A stretch of DNA of 64,000 bases from Betaproteobacteria bacterium (GCA_004297625.1 SCTY01000003.1:124001-188000), one strand, 5' to 3'. Shown: positions 41,873 through 49,530, counted from the first letter of the stretch. The notes: a model not told the origin generated them from the sequence alone. Numbers and translations: made by a program.

Positions 41873-41886
41873 TTGACCTCGGTCAA
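41873..41886. promoter_or_regulatory. FNR/Anr/Dnr-type dyad upstream of DUF5676/HD-GYP operon
   Basis: TTGACCTCGGTCAA, identical to 40028-40041. It lies about 55 bases before the DUF5676-like start, immediately upstream of a CueR-type promoter. Confidence 0.55.
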
Positions 41887-41896
41887 ACGCCCGCGC

Positions 41897-41927
41897 TTGA
41901 CTTTGCCACCATTGGAAGGTGCATGTT
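41897..41927 (+). promoter_or_regulatory. CueR/MerR-type promoter for 41934-43130
   Basis: -35 TTGACT (41897-41902), 19-base spacer containing TTGCCACCATTGGAAGG, -10 CATGTT (41922-41927). The dyad is weaker than at the other three sites. The predicted transcription start would fall on the 41934 ATG, so either the message is leaderless or the start lies elsewhere. Confidence 0.45.
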
Positions 41928-41933
41928 GGAGCC

Positions 41934-42200
41934 ATGAAAGCGACTGCCACAGGGACGGTGCGCTGGCACGACGTCTCGCTCGCCGCGGGGTCTTTTCTCG
42001 CCATCACCTACGTGCTGTGCGTGGCCTACGACCTCGCCTTCGGCCAGCGCATGTTCGAAGCCTGGCAGAAGCTGCTGCCCGGCTTCACCTGGCTTACCTG
42101 GCCGAGCTTCCTGCTCGGATTGATCGAATCGTTCCTGTACGGGGTTTATTTCGGGCTGGTGTACGTGCCGCTCTACAACTTTTTACGCCGGCGTGGCTGA
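41934..42200 (+). CDS. DUF5676-like small membrane protein
   Basis: 88 residues with two hydrophobic segments (LAAGSFLAITYVLCVAYDLA; WPSFLLGLIESFLYGVYFGL), pattern as in DUF5676. GGAG lies 6 bases before this ATG; a GTG at 41919 is a poorer start. It is divergent from the YHS-like small protein, and the other DUF5676 gene (24634) also adjoins a small protein of that type. Function unknown. Confidence 0.65.
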   Translation: MKATATGTVRWHDVSLAAGSFLAITYVLCVAYDLAFGQRMFEAWQKLLPGFTWLTWPSFLLGLIESFLYGVYFGLVYVPLYNFLRRRG

Positions 42201-42209
42201 GGCGTGCGC

Positions 42210-43130
42210 GTGAGCTGGCGCTGCAGCTACTGCGGCATGGCGATCGGCGCCGTGCCCTACGTGCGCGACAGCGAAGCGTACTGCTGCGAGGGCTGCCATC
42301 TCGAGGCGCGCATGCGAGGCACCGTGGTGCTGCGCGAGGGAGATGTGCAATGGGCGCTCGCCGAGGTGCTGGTCGCCGCCCTCGATGCGCGCGAGCACGA
42401 AACCGGGCTGCATTCGAAGCGGGTCGCCTGCCACACGGTGGTGCTCGCGCGGCGCTTCACCGCGGACGGCGAAGAGCTGCACCAGGTCTACCTCGGCGCG
42501 CTTCTGCACGACGTGGGCAAGATCGGCATCCCGGACGCCATCCTCGGCAAGGAAGGACCGCTGAGCGAAACCGAGTGGCAAGTGATGCGCGGCCATCCCG
42601 AGATCGGGCACCGCATTCTGGCCGGCGTCGGCGCGCTCGAGCCGGCGGGCGAGATCGTGCTCGCGCACGAGGAGCGCTACGACGGCAGCGGCTATCCGCG
42701 CGGGCTCGCGGGCGAGGCGATTCCGCTGTGGGCGCGGCTCTTCTCGCTCGTCGACGCGCTCGACGCCATGATCTCGGACCGCCCGTACCGCAAGGCTCTC
42801 GCGTTCGAGGCGGCAAGCGCCGAAATTGTGCGCCAGGCCGGGACGCAATTCGACCCTCTGGCCGTAGACGCTTTTCTCGGCGCGCAGGCGACCCTACGCG
42901 CGATGGCACAGCCCGCGTTCATTACTATGAAAGGGAGTAACACCATGAAAGTCACCGACCCCGTCTGCGGCATGAGCATCGATTCCGAAAAGGCGAAGGC
43001 AAGCGAAACGTATCAGGGAAACACGTACTACTTCTGCTGTCCGCACTGCCAGAGCGCGTTCAAGGCCGACGCGGCCAAGTTCGCCGCGCAGGCAAGCCAC
43101 GCCGGCCACGGCGTGCATCACCACCACTAG
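42210..43130 (+). CDS. HD-GYP phosphodiesterase with N-terminal Cys motif, in frame with a YHS domain
   Basis: 306 residues if read through. Residues 1-37 form a small metal-binding module (C5-x2-C8 and C25-C26-x2-C29: RCSYCGM, AYCCEGCH). Residues 48-235 are a complete HD-GYP domain (H100-D101, HEERYDGSGYP, DALDAMISDRPYR). A YHS domain (CGMSIDSEKA, YFCCPHC) follows without a stop. GTG at 42210 has GAGG 7 bases upstream. Known HD-GYP enzymes hydrolyse cyclic-di-GMP. The YHS part also has its own ATG and Shine-Dalgarno at 42945. Confidence 0.78.
   Translation: MSWRCSYCGMAIGAVPYVRDSEAYCCEGCHLEARMRGTVVLREGDVQWALAEVLVAALDAREHETGLHSKRVACHTVVLARRFTADGEELHQVYLGALLHDVGKIGIPDAILGKEGPLSETEWQVMRGHPEIGHRILAGVGALEPAGEIVLAHEERYDGSGYPRGLAGEAIPLWARLFSLVDALDAMISDRPYRKALAFEAASAEIVRQAGTQFDPLAVDAFLGAQATLRAMAQPAFITMKGSNTMKVTDPVCGMSIDSEKAKASETYQGNTYYFCCPHCQSAFKADAAKFAAQASHAGHGVHHHH
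42945..43130 (+). CDS. YHS-domain protein (internal start)
   Basis: 61 residues from ATG 42945, preceded by AAAGGGAG with a 7-base spacer, so it can be made independently of the HD-GYP protein in the same frame. It reads KVTDPVCGMSIDSEKAKASE, then YYFCCPHCQSAFKAD and a His-rich end (HAGHGVHHHH). The same CGM...YFCxxHC arrangement opens the copper ATPase at 57894. Likely a copper- or silver-binding carrier in the cytoplasm. Confidence 0.7.
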   Translation: MKVTDPVCGMSIDSEKAKASETYQGNTYYFCCPHCQSAFKADAAKFAAQASHAGHGVHHHH

Positions 43131-43157
43131 GACTAGGTAGTCCCCTACCGTCGTTTG

Positions 43158-43187
43158 CCCACCCGCGATGCAGGAAACGCGGGTGGG
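43158..43187. terminator. Strong hairpin after the HD-GYP/YHS genes
   Basis: Perfect 10-bp stem CCCACCCGCG / CGCGGGTGGG with a 10-base loop, 27 bases after the YHS stop. Only TT follows, so a factor-independent terminator is plausible but not typical. Confidence 0.45.
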
Positions 43188-43345
43188 TTCCGCATTGCGC
43201 CGTGCCGGCGCATTCGACCGTCCATGACTTTGTAGCGCAGCGTAACAAAGCCCCGTCGCGCTACGCCCCGGTACAAAAACCCAACCGTGCGCTTACGTTC
43301 GGGTGCTGAAGTAGAGCTTGTCGGTTCAACGCTATGGAGAGAATC

Positions 43346-43744
43346 ATGAAACATACGGCTTTTCGCAGAACGCTGGTCGCCACCGGGATCGGCATCGCCG
43401 CGGTCCTCGGTGTCGCCACCTTCGCTGACGCGCATGGAGGTGGGGCGGGCTTCGGCATGGGCGGCGGCATGGGGGGCGGGATGATGGGCGGGTACGGGCC
43501 GCAAGGCGGCTTCGGCATGGGCGGCGGCATGATGGGCGGCTATGGGCCCCAAGGCGGCTATGGGCCAGGACCGCAGTACGGACCGGGAGAACGTGGATAC
43601 GGTCGCGATGACCGGTACGGTCCGGGACCGATGCGCGGATACGTTCCTCGCCGTGACATCGATCCTCGCGACGCGCGAAACGCGCGCGACCTGCAAGGCG
43701 GCAAGGTTGACACGGACCGCGAGGACATCGATCGCACTCGGTAA
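43346..43744 (+). CDS. Met/Gly-rich exported protein
   Basis: 132 residues. Signal peptide RRTLVATGIGIAAVLGVATF, then two near-identical Gly/Met blocks (GFGMGGGM, GGGMMGGYGPQGG repeated) and a charged tail (YVPRRDIDPRDARNARDLQG). GGAGAG precedes the ATG at 43346. No known domain; methionine-rich exported proteins in copper islands often bind Cu(I). It is followed 30 bases later by a Spy-like protein with similar repeats. Confidence 0.7.
   Translation: MKHTAFRRTLVATGIGIAAVLGVATFADAHGGGAGFGMGGGMGGGMMGGYGPQGGFGMGGGMMGGYGPQGGYGPGPQYGPGERGYGRDDRYGPGPMRGYVPRRDIDPRDARNARDLQGGKVDTDREDIDRTR
43448..43568 (+). repeat. Tandem repeat of about 60 bp coding for GFGMGGGM...MMGGYGPQG
   Basis: GGCTTCGGCATGGGCGGCGG recurs after 60 bases (43448 and 43508). 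The second copy is 6 bases shorter than the first, in frame, giving a length difference of two residues. Confidence 0.6.
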
Positions 43745-43774
43745 CTGCAAATCCATACTGAAAGGAACGCAATC

Positions 43775-44347
43775 ATGAAACGCACGACTCTTCGGAAAAT
43801 ATTGGTGGCCGCAGCGCTCGCGGGCGCCGCTGCGCTTGGCACGAGCGTTTACGCCCACGGAGGCGGCTACGGCTACGGCCCGGGTTACGGCATGGGTCCG
43901 GACATGATGGGCGGCTGGGGCGGCTACGGTCCGGGCTCCGGCATGGGCCCGGGCATGATGGGTGGCTATGGCGGCTACGGTCCGGGCTACGGCATGGGGC
44001 CGGGAATGATGTCGGGATACGGTCCGGGTTACGGCGCAGGTCCCGGCTACGGGCTTAACTTGACGGACGAGCAGCGCAGCAAGATCGACAAGATCCAGGA
44101 GGACACCGGCCGCAAGCAGTGGGAGCTGATGTCCAAGATGCAGGAAGAGCGTGGCCGCCTGAACGAGCTCTACTATTCAGGCCAGCGCGACGACGCCGCG
44201 GTCAGCAAGAGCTTCAAGAGGATATCGGATCTGCGGCAGCAGCTCTTCGACAACGGGCTTGCCGCGCGCAAGCAGATCGACGCCGTGCTCACGAAGGAGC
44301 AGCGCGAGCAGCTCAGAGGCGGCGCATATGGCGCGTGGTGCCATTGA
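43775..44347 (+). CDS. Spy/CpxP-like protein with GYGPGYGMGP repeats
   Basis: 190 residues. Signal peptide, then three 17-residue repeats (GYGPGYGMGPDMMGGWG and variants), then the LTxxQ-type helical domain (LNLTDEQRSKIDKIQEDTGR; AVLTKEQREQLRGG). The methionine repeats are a candidate Cu(I) site attached to a periplasmic chaperone. A related protein without long repeats is at 30087. Start at 43775, with AAAGGAACG upstream. Confidence 0.8.
   Translation: MKRTTLRKILVAAALAGAAALGTSVYAHGGGYGYGPGYGMGPDMMGGWGGYGPGSGMGPGMMGGYGGYGPGYGMGPGMMSGYGPGYGAGPGYGLNLTDEQRSKIDKIQEDTGRKQWELMSKMQEERGRLNELYYSGQRDDAAVSKSFKRISDLRQQLFDNGLAARKQIDAVLTKEQREQLRGGAYGAWCH
43871..44023 (+). repeat. Three 51-bp tandem repeats
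   Basis: Copies begin at 43871, 43922 and 43973, each encoding GYGPG-x-GMGP-x-MM-x-G-x-G. Exactly 51 bases apart, so the frame is kept. Confidence 0.75.
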
Positions 44348-44382
44348 AGCCCACGCATTCTCGGCATAACGAAGGCGGGGTC

Positions 44383-44850
44383 ATGAACACCTATGGGGTT
44401 TCGGCGGCGCGACCGGCCGGATTCGGAGCGCTCGCCTTCGGCCTTCTGCTCGGCGCGTATTTCGGGCTGCTCACGCTGATCTCCGGCTGGCAGTTCACCG
44501 TGAGCCAGTTCTCCGATTTCTGGTACTACATCGTGCCGCTCGGCGCGGGATTCGGGCTGCAGGTTGCGCTCTACATCCGCCTGCGGCAGCTCCTGCACCA
44601 GTCGAAGGACGCGCGCAATGTCATGGCGGCGTCTGGCACGACCTCCACCGCGGCGATGGTTTCCTGCTGCGCGCACTACCTCGTCAACGTCGCCCCGGTG
44701 CTCGGCGCCACGGGTCTGGTCGCCCTCGCCGCGCAATACCAAGTGCAGCTCTTCTGGGTCGGCATGGCGTTCAGCGCCGCCGGCATCGCTTACATCGGCA
44801 ACAAGCTGTGGAAAGCCACCAAGGAGCACGTGCAGTGCGTGCACGTCTGA
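44383..44850 (+). CDS. Four-helix membrane protein with SCCAHYL motif
   Basis: 155 residues, about four membrane helices. The motif STAAMVSCCAHYLVNVAPVL and the terminal CVHV carry Cys/His residues in or near the membrane, as in several small metal-transport proteins. Not a family I can name. Follows the Spy-like gene after 35 bases and converges with the next minus-strand gene; the 14-base palindrome CCCGCTAGAGCGGG at the junction may end both transcripts. Confidence 0.65.
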   Translation: MNTYGVSAARPAGFGALAFGLLLGAYFGLLTLISGWQFTVSQFSDFWYYIVPLGAGFGLQVALYIRLRQLLHQSKDARNVMAASGTTSTAAMVSCCAHYLVNVAPVLGATGLVALAAQYQVQLFWVGMAFSAAGIAYIGNKLWKATKEHVQCVHV

Positions 44851-44854
44851 CCCG

Positions 44855-45406
44855 CTAGAGCGGGCAGGCGGCCGCCCGGGCGATGCTCCTGCCCACAAGA
44901 AGCAGCGAAGCAGAGAGCAGCACGACGCTCGCGATGCCGAATTCGCCGCCGGCCAGCGGCAGCGCGGCAAGGGCCCCGGCAAACGGCGTCGCAGCCCCGA
45001 GGATGACCGAACCGCAGGCGGCGCAACCGATGCCGAGCGCGCCGCTTGCGACGCCGCCGGAACCGATGACGGCGTTGCGCCCGGCTGACGCCGGGCGCCT
45101 TTGCTTCAGCAGGTAGACGATCATCGCGGTGCTCGTGCCGAAGAGAACCGCAATGGCGAGCGTGTATGCGGCGGCAAGGGGGCTGAAGTTGGTGCCGATG
45201 CCGCCGAGCAGGCTCACCGCGATGCCGAGCTTGGCGGTGAGCGGCGCCTGCGAGCCGGCAAATACCTCGGCGATCAGGCCGAGATTCGGGAACCATACGG
45301 CGAGCAGAAACGCGCCGAGCGCCATCAAACCGGCGAGCGCGAGGTAGCTGGGGAAAGCGAACACCCGCGCAAGGGCGGATCCCAGGTCCTTCAGGTAGCT
45401 GCTCAC
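44855..45406 (-). CDS. Polytopic membrane protein with GCAACGS motif
   Basis: 183 residues and about five or six membrane helices. GIGCAACGSVILGAATPFAG places two cysteines in a helix, suggestive of redox or metal function, with similarity in style to the SCCAHYL protein next door. FPSYLALAGLMALGAFLLAV is the second helix. I do not recognise a named family. Overlaps the DsbA-like gene by ATGA. Confidence 0.65.
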   Translation of the reverse strand: MSSYLKDLGSALARVFAFPSYLALAGLMALGAFLLAVWFPNLGLIAEVFAGSQAPLTAKLGIAVSLLGGIGTNFSPLAAAYTLAIAVLFGTSTAMIVYLLKQRRPASAGRNAVIGSGGVASGALGIGCAACGSVILGAATPFAGALAALPLAGGEFGIASVVLLSASLLLVGRSIARAAACPL

Positions 45407-46197
45407 TGTTCCTCGAGCGCGAGGTCCACGAGCCGCTTCACCGCCGCGTAGGGCTGGGCGCCGGAGAGCGTATACGTCTTGCCGCTTTTCGACACGATAA
45501 TGCTCCAGGGCGTGCCGCGGCCTCCGGTGGCCACCGCGTTCTGGTAATCCTCCTCGATGCGCCGGGCGTACCTGTCGCTCGCGAGGCAGGACGCGAACCG
45601 GGCTTCGTCGAGCCCGATCTCCCGCGCGACGCGCGGCAGCACGGTTTCGATGTCGGTCTTGTTGTTCGACGGGGTGAGCTCGAAGAAGCGGTCGGCGAAT
45701 TTCCAGAACGCGTCATTGCCGCCGAGCTCGACCGCGCACTCGGAGGCCACCGCCTCCTTGCGCGCCTTGACGGGATGAAGCTCCTCGAGCGGGAAGTGGC
45801 GGTACACCCACCGCGCTTTACCGTTGGACTGGTCCACGAGCTGCTTCAGCGTGCCGTGAAAGCGCTTGCAGAACGGGCACTCGAAGTCCGAGTACTCCAC
45901 CACCGTCACCGGCGCGTCGGGATTGCCGCGGATATGGTCGCGCGCGCCCGAAACCGGCCGCAACGCTGCGGTCTGGCGCTGCGCGCTCTGCTCCGCCGCC
46001 GCGCGCTGGCGCTCGACGTAGCGCTCGACGCCTGCGTCCACGGCGCGATCGAGCGCGCCGCTTTCGCGCAGCTCCTTGAGGACCTCCTGCTTGACGCGCT
46101 CGACCAGCGCCGCGTCGGCGGGGGTTTGCGCGGCCGCAGAGCCGGCGAACAAGGCGAGCGCCGCCACGCTTGCCCGCAGCACCACGGCTACCGGCAT
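45403..46197 (-). CDS. DsbA-family thioredoxin-fold protein
   Basis: 264 residues. Signal peptide (VVLRASVAALALFAGSAAAQ), a charged helical linker of about 60 residues, then a DsbA-like domain with active site CPFC (VVEYSDFECPFCKRFHGTLK) and cis-Pro region GGRGTPWSIIVSKSG. Resembles the Scs/BdbD-type oxidoreductases. Periplasmic. It is coupled to the GCAACGS membrane protein, which may be its redox partner. Confidence 0.88.
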   Translation of the reverse strand: MPVAVVLRASVAALALFAGSAAAQTPADAALVERVKQEVLKELRESGALDRAVDAGVERYVERQRAAAEQSAQRQTAALRPVSGARDHIRGNPDAPVTVVEYSDFECPFCKRFHGTLKQLVDQSNGKARWVYRHFPLEELHPVKARKEAVASECAVELGGNDAFWKFADRFFELTPSNNKTDIETVLPRVAREIGLDEARFASCLASDRYARRIEEDYQNAVATGGRGTPWSIIVSKSGKTYTLSGAQPYAAVKRLVDLALEEQ

Positions 46198-46319
46198 GAT
46201 CTGCTCACACGGTCCACTCTCTCCTCGCCGAAGGCTGCATGCCGCGATGATGTCATCTTTCGCTCGGGCGTTGTGTCCGGGGCAGGAATCTCACGCATAG
46301 AGGTGCTTCGGTGGTTTTC

Positions 46320-47294
46320 TCAACGAGCCGGCCGCGGTGTGGCGGCGACCTGCGACTGCTTCAGGTAACGGTAGTAGTCGCTGTCCGTCGTGAGGATCAC
46401 CACCGAGTTCTTGTTCTGCCCCTCCTTGTAGGCCTCCAGCGTTCGCGAGAAGGCGTAGAACTCGGGGTCCGCGCTGTAGGCGGCGCCGTACACGCGTGTC
46501 GCCTCGGCGTCGGCTTTGCCGCGGATTTCCTGGACCGTTCGATAGGCGCCGGAGCGGATCTGGCGCAGCTCCTTCTCCATCGTCCCCAGGATCTGGGCGC
46601 TTTGGCCTTCGCCCTCGGACCGGAATTGAGCGGCGATGCGTTTTCGTTCCGAGATCATCCGGGCATAGACCTTTTCCCGGACGCTCTCCACATAGTCGAG
46701 GCGCTTGATGCGCACGTCCACCAGCTCGATCCCGTACTGCGGGATGACCTTTTGGGCTTCGGCCAGGATGGTCCGGGTAATCTCCTCGCGCCCGCGCACC
46801 ACCTCCTTCTTCAACTCCTCCTTGACCTCGGCGGGCACCTCCTCCAGGACCTCGCTCTTGGGGACTTCCCAGGAGGCGCTGCGGACCAGCTCCCCGAGCT
46901 CGCTGCCCGAAACCTGATCACGAACGACCGAGTCGATGATGTCGTTCAGGCGCGAGCGGGCGCCGGCTTCGGTGGCCACGCTCTCGAGGAACTTCTTGGC
47001 GTCGGCGATCCGCCAGCGCGCCGTCGTGTCCACCCAGATGAACTCCCGTCCTTTGGTGGGAATCTGGTTGGGGTCGCCGTCCCAGATGAGCAGCCGCTTC
47101 TCGAAGCGACGCGCCTCCTGGATGATGGGCAGCTTGACGTGCAGCCCTGCCTCGGTCACGGGGTCGCCCACCGGCCGCCCGAACTGGACGATCACCGCCT
47201 GCTCGCCTTCCTCCAGCGTGTAGAAGGTCCCGGAAAAAACGACGATCGCGGCGAGCACGAGAAGCGCGAGTGCAATGTTCAGCGACTTCTTCAT
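46320..47294 (-). CDS. hflC: SPFH-domain protein HflC
   Basis: 324 residues. N-terminal membrane helix, SPFH/band-7 domain (EGEQAVIVQFGRPVGDPVTE, GLHVKLPIIQEARRFEKRLL) and the long C-terminal helix (RISERKRIAAQFRSEGEGQS-like region), characteristic of HflC. With HflK it forms a membrane cage around the FtsH protease and modulates its activity. Overlaps hflK by ATGA. The location in a metal island suggests an accessory copy. Confidence 0.92.
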   Translation of the reverse strand: MKKSLNIALALLVLAAIVVFSGTFYTLEEGEQAVIVQFGRPVGDPVTEAGLHVKLPIIQEARRFEKRLLIWDGDPNQIPTKGREFIWVDTTARWRIADAKKFLESVATEAGARSRLNDIIDSVVRDQVSGSELGELVRSASWEVPKSEVLEEVPAEVKEELKKEVVRGREEITRTILAEAQKVIPQYGIELVDVRIKRLDYVESVREKVYARMISERKRIAAQFRSEGEGQSAQILGTMEKELRQIRSGAYRTVQEIRGKADAEATRVYGAAYSADPEFYAFSRTLEAYKEGQNKNSVVILTTDSDYYRYLKQSQVAATPRPAR

Positions 47295-48349
47295 GGCTGT
47301 TTCCCTCCTTTAAGGCCTGCTGCCGGCGCGGCTCCCTTGCCTGCCGCGGCGGACGCTTGCCCCGGCTCAAGGCGCAGCCAAGGCAGCAGGCTCTTCTGGT
47401 CGCTATCGACGATGTATAGGGCGCTCGCTTCGGGCAGGATCTGCGCTATCGCCTCCAGGTACAGGCGGCGGCGCGTGACCTCCGGCGCCCGCCGGTACTC
47501 GCCGAGTACGGTGCGGAATCGCGTGGCCTCCCCGTTCGCGCGGTTGACCCGCTCGACGGCGTACCCTTCGGCCTCGGTGATCGTGCGCGCCGCCTCGCCG
47601 CGCGCCTTGGGGATCTCGCGGTTAGCCTGCTCCTGCGCCTGGTTGATCGTGCGCTCCCGGTCCTGGCGCGCCTCGTTCACCTCGTTGAAGGCCGGCTTGA
47701 CGGAGTCCGGGGGCGTCACGTCCTGCAGCTCCACCGTGACCAGGCGCACGCCGGTCTGGTACTCGGTGAGGATCTTCTGCATCTCCTGTTTCACCTCGGT
47801 CGACACCGCGACCCGACCGACGGTGAGCACGTCGCTCCCCAGACGGTTGCCCACCACCCGGCGCATGACGGCCTCCGCGATGTCGCGGATCGTTTGCCGG
47901 GACTCGCGCACCCGGAAGAGGTAGCTCGCCGGGTCCTCGATCCGGTACTGGACGATCCACTGCACGTCGATCACGTTCAGGTCGCCCGTCAGCATCAGCG
48001 ACACCTCCTTGAATCCTTTTCTGTCGCCCGCGTACTGCGTGCGGCCTCCGGCACCCGTGCCGGCGGTGCCGAATCCGAACTCCTCCTTGAGCACGCGTGC
48101 CGTCGGAACCCGCCGGACCTTCTCGATGCCGTCGGGAAACTTGAAGTGCAGGCCCGGGCCGGCCGTGCGGTTCACCGCTCCGAAGCGCTGCACGATCGCC
48201 GTCTCCTCGGGCTGCACCGTGAACCACATCGACCAGAGGAAGATGAGGACCAGCGCCGCCGTGACGCCGGCCGCAATGCGCCGCACGCCGAGCGCGGCAA
48301 CGCGTCGTCGCAACTCCTCGACAACGTCTTCGGGATCATAGGTCTGCAT
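47291..48349 (-). CDS. hflK: SPFH-domain protein HflK
   Basis: 352 residues. One membrane helix (GVTAALVLIFLWSMWFTVQP), then the band-7 domain (EETAIVQRFGAVNRTAGPGL, VNVID-type DLNVIDVQWIVQYRIEDP) and ELQDVTPPDSVKPAFNEVNE of HflK. It partners HflC. The start overlaps the TerD-like gene by 14 bases, so the stress-protein genes and hflKC are one operon, preceded by a CueR-type promoter at 49408-49438. Confidence 0.92.
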   Translation of the reverse strand: MQTYDPEDVVEELRRRVAALGVRRIAAGVTAALVLIFLWSMWFTVQPEETAIVQRFGAVNRTAGPGLHFKFPDGIEKVRRVPTARVLKEEFGFGTAGTGAGGRTQYAGDRKGFKEVSLMLTGDLNVIDVQWIVQYRIEDPASYLFRVRESRQTIRDIAEAVMRRVVGNRLGSDVLTVGRVAVSTEVKQEMQKILTEYQTGVRLVTVELQDVTPPDSVKPAFNEVNEARQDRERTINQAQEQANREIPKARGEAARTITEAEGYAVERVNRANGEATRFRTVLGEYRRAPEVTRRRLYLEAIAQILPEASALYIVDSDQKSLLPWLRLEPGQASAAAGKGAAPAAGLKGGKQP

Positions 48350-48839
48350 GGTGTGCCTGCCTTCCGTTTAGGGGTGTTATCTGCCATCCCGCGGGGCCGC
48401 GGCGCAGGGTAGCGACGCGATGTTCCTTCCGGTTTCCGAGCGCGGTCAGGTCGAGCTGCAGGCACTCGTGTTCCGCGACCCGGTCGCTCACATGACACCA
48501 GGCGCCCGGAACTTCGCCGAAGCCCCTGCCATCAGCGCTTTTCACGACGAATGCAAGCGCGCAGACTGCATCCGGAAGCGCCTCGAGGAACACGAAAATC
48601 CTCTCGCTGTCCCATTCGCCTCCTCCCGTTCGCGAGTCGCCGGTATGCAGCACGCTGCCGTTCGCATTGCGCAGGTGGCCCGGATAAACCACCTCGAGCA
48701 CGCGGTGTTCCTTGTCGAACATCACGCACTGCGCATCGAGGTTTGCCGGCTGTCGGCTGGCGCCCGAGCCGGGTTTCCGGGCATGCCAGCGCAGGCCCAT
48801 GACGATTTCCCTAAGTCCTGCTCGCAGCCCGTTTCGCAT
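48336..48839 (-). CDS. TerD-like stress-response protein
   Basis: 167 residues. The TerD pattern is visible: NLDAQCVMFDKEHRVLEVVY, HLRNANGSVLHTGDSRTGGG, SERIFVFLEALPDAVCALAF. The N-terminal glycine-rich start of classical TerD is short and replaced by a basic stretch. ATG 48839 has GGAAGGAGG upstream. TerD-family proteins act in tellurite and general stress with calcium binding; here it heads into hflK with an overlap. In-frame DNA continues upstream into the HicB-like gene without a stop. Confidence 0.75.
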   Translation of the reverse strand: MRNGLRAGLREIVMGLRWHARKPGSGASRQPANLDAQCVMFDKEHRVLEVVYPGHLRNANGSVLHTGDSRTGGGEWDSERIFVFLEALPDAVCALAFVVKSADGRGFGEVPGAWCHVSDRVAEHECLQLDLTALGNRKEHRVATLRRGPAGWQITPLNGRQAHHADL

Positions 48840-49088
48840 ACGCCCTCCTTCCATACTCGCCCGCCTCGGCGGGCATGCGCCAGCAGCAACCATAATTTCT
48901 TCAGCATGGCGCGTTAGTGGTGATGCCGATAGTCGAACTGCGCTTCCAGAGCGCGAATGCCGCCGCGCGCCGGCGTGGCGTTCAAGATAATACGATTTCC
49001 GCTCGCCTGCTCGCGGACCGATACCAGCAGGCGATGCGCGAGCGCTTGCGCATGCCGTGGGTCCGTCCCGGGCGCCGCAGGCGCAGCG

Positions 49089-49316
49089 ATGCGTTTCGCG
49101 CACGACCTCCTTGCCGGCGATCAGCTCTTCCGTCTCGCGGCGCTCTTCGTCGAACACCACCGCCGTAAGCATCCGCAGCGCCTCGCGGGCTTCCTCGAGC
49201 GTACGCCCGTGCGAATTGACGCCCGGCAGCTCCTCTAGAAAGCCGACATAGCCGTGGTCGGACCTGAGGTAGACGGCGGTGAACGCCAGTTTTCCTTGCT
49301 CCATTTCCATCTCCAT
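49089..49316 (-). CDS. HicB-family antitoxin-like domain (3' end uncertain)
   Basis: About 76 residues: AFTAVYLRSDHGYVGFLEEL, PGVNSHGRTLEEAREALRML and EELIAGKEVVRE match the HicB partial RNase-H fold. There is no HicA gene. After KEVVRETH the frame stays open all the way to the TerD stop but loses coding character; the +1 frame instead reads RIAAPAAPGTDPRHAQALAH and ends ALEAQFDYRHHH at 48914. A frameshift or short overlapping gene is therefore possible. Three ATGs (49316, 49310, 49304) compete; GGAG favours 49304. Confidence 0.55.
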
Positions 49317-49407
49317 TAGCCGTGCCGACGCGTGCCCATCAGCTGCGCATGCGATATCGTCGTCACCGTACGCGCGCATCGATGGTCCCCGTTCAACCAG
49401 CGAAAGC

Positions 49408-49438
49408 ACTGTGGGCCTTGCCACGATGTGAAGGTCAA
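49408..49438 (-). promoter_or_regulatory. CueR/MerR-type promoter for HicB-TerD-hflKC operon
   Basis: Minus strand: -35 TTGACC (49438-49433), 19-base spacer containing CTTCACATCGTGGCAAGG, -10 CACAGT (49413-49408). The dyad arms are CCTTCACA and TGGCAAGG. It lies back to back with the promoter at 49472-49502. Confidence 0.55.
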
Positions 49439-49471
49439 GTGGCGCTTTTCCCCGGAAGTGCATCAGGCCGC

Positions 49472-49502
49472 TTGACCTTGCCACGATGACAAGGGCTACA
49501 TT
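49472..49502 (+). promoter_or_regulatory. CueR/MerR-type promoter for the YccA-like gene
   Basis: -35 TTGACC (49472-49477), 19-base spacer with the dyad CCTTGCCACGATGACAAGG (one mismatch; the arm starts within the -35), -10 TACATT (49497-49502). Predicted start about 49509, 22 bases before the ATG. Confidence 0.65.
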
Positions 49503-49530
49503 GCCTTGCAAATTCACCCAAGGAGACAGA

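Noticed and set aside
43145..43858. 237-codon minus-strand frame opposite the Met/Gly-rich proteins
   Set aside because: Mirror of GC-rich repeats; the plus strand has signal peptides, Shine-Dalgarno sites and a Spy domain.
43448..44023. Short regularly spaced repeats as a possible CRISPR array
   Set aside because: Repeats are in-frame tandem codon repeats for Gly/Met/Pro segments without unique spacers.
48917..49168. 83-codon plus-strand frame between TerD and HicB genes
   Set aside because: No domain and no Shine-Dalgarno; minus-strand frames in the same DNA look more coding-like.
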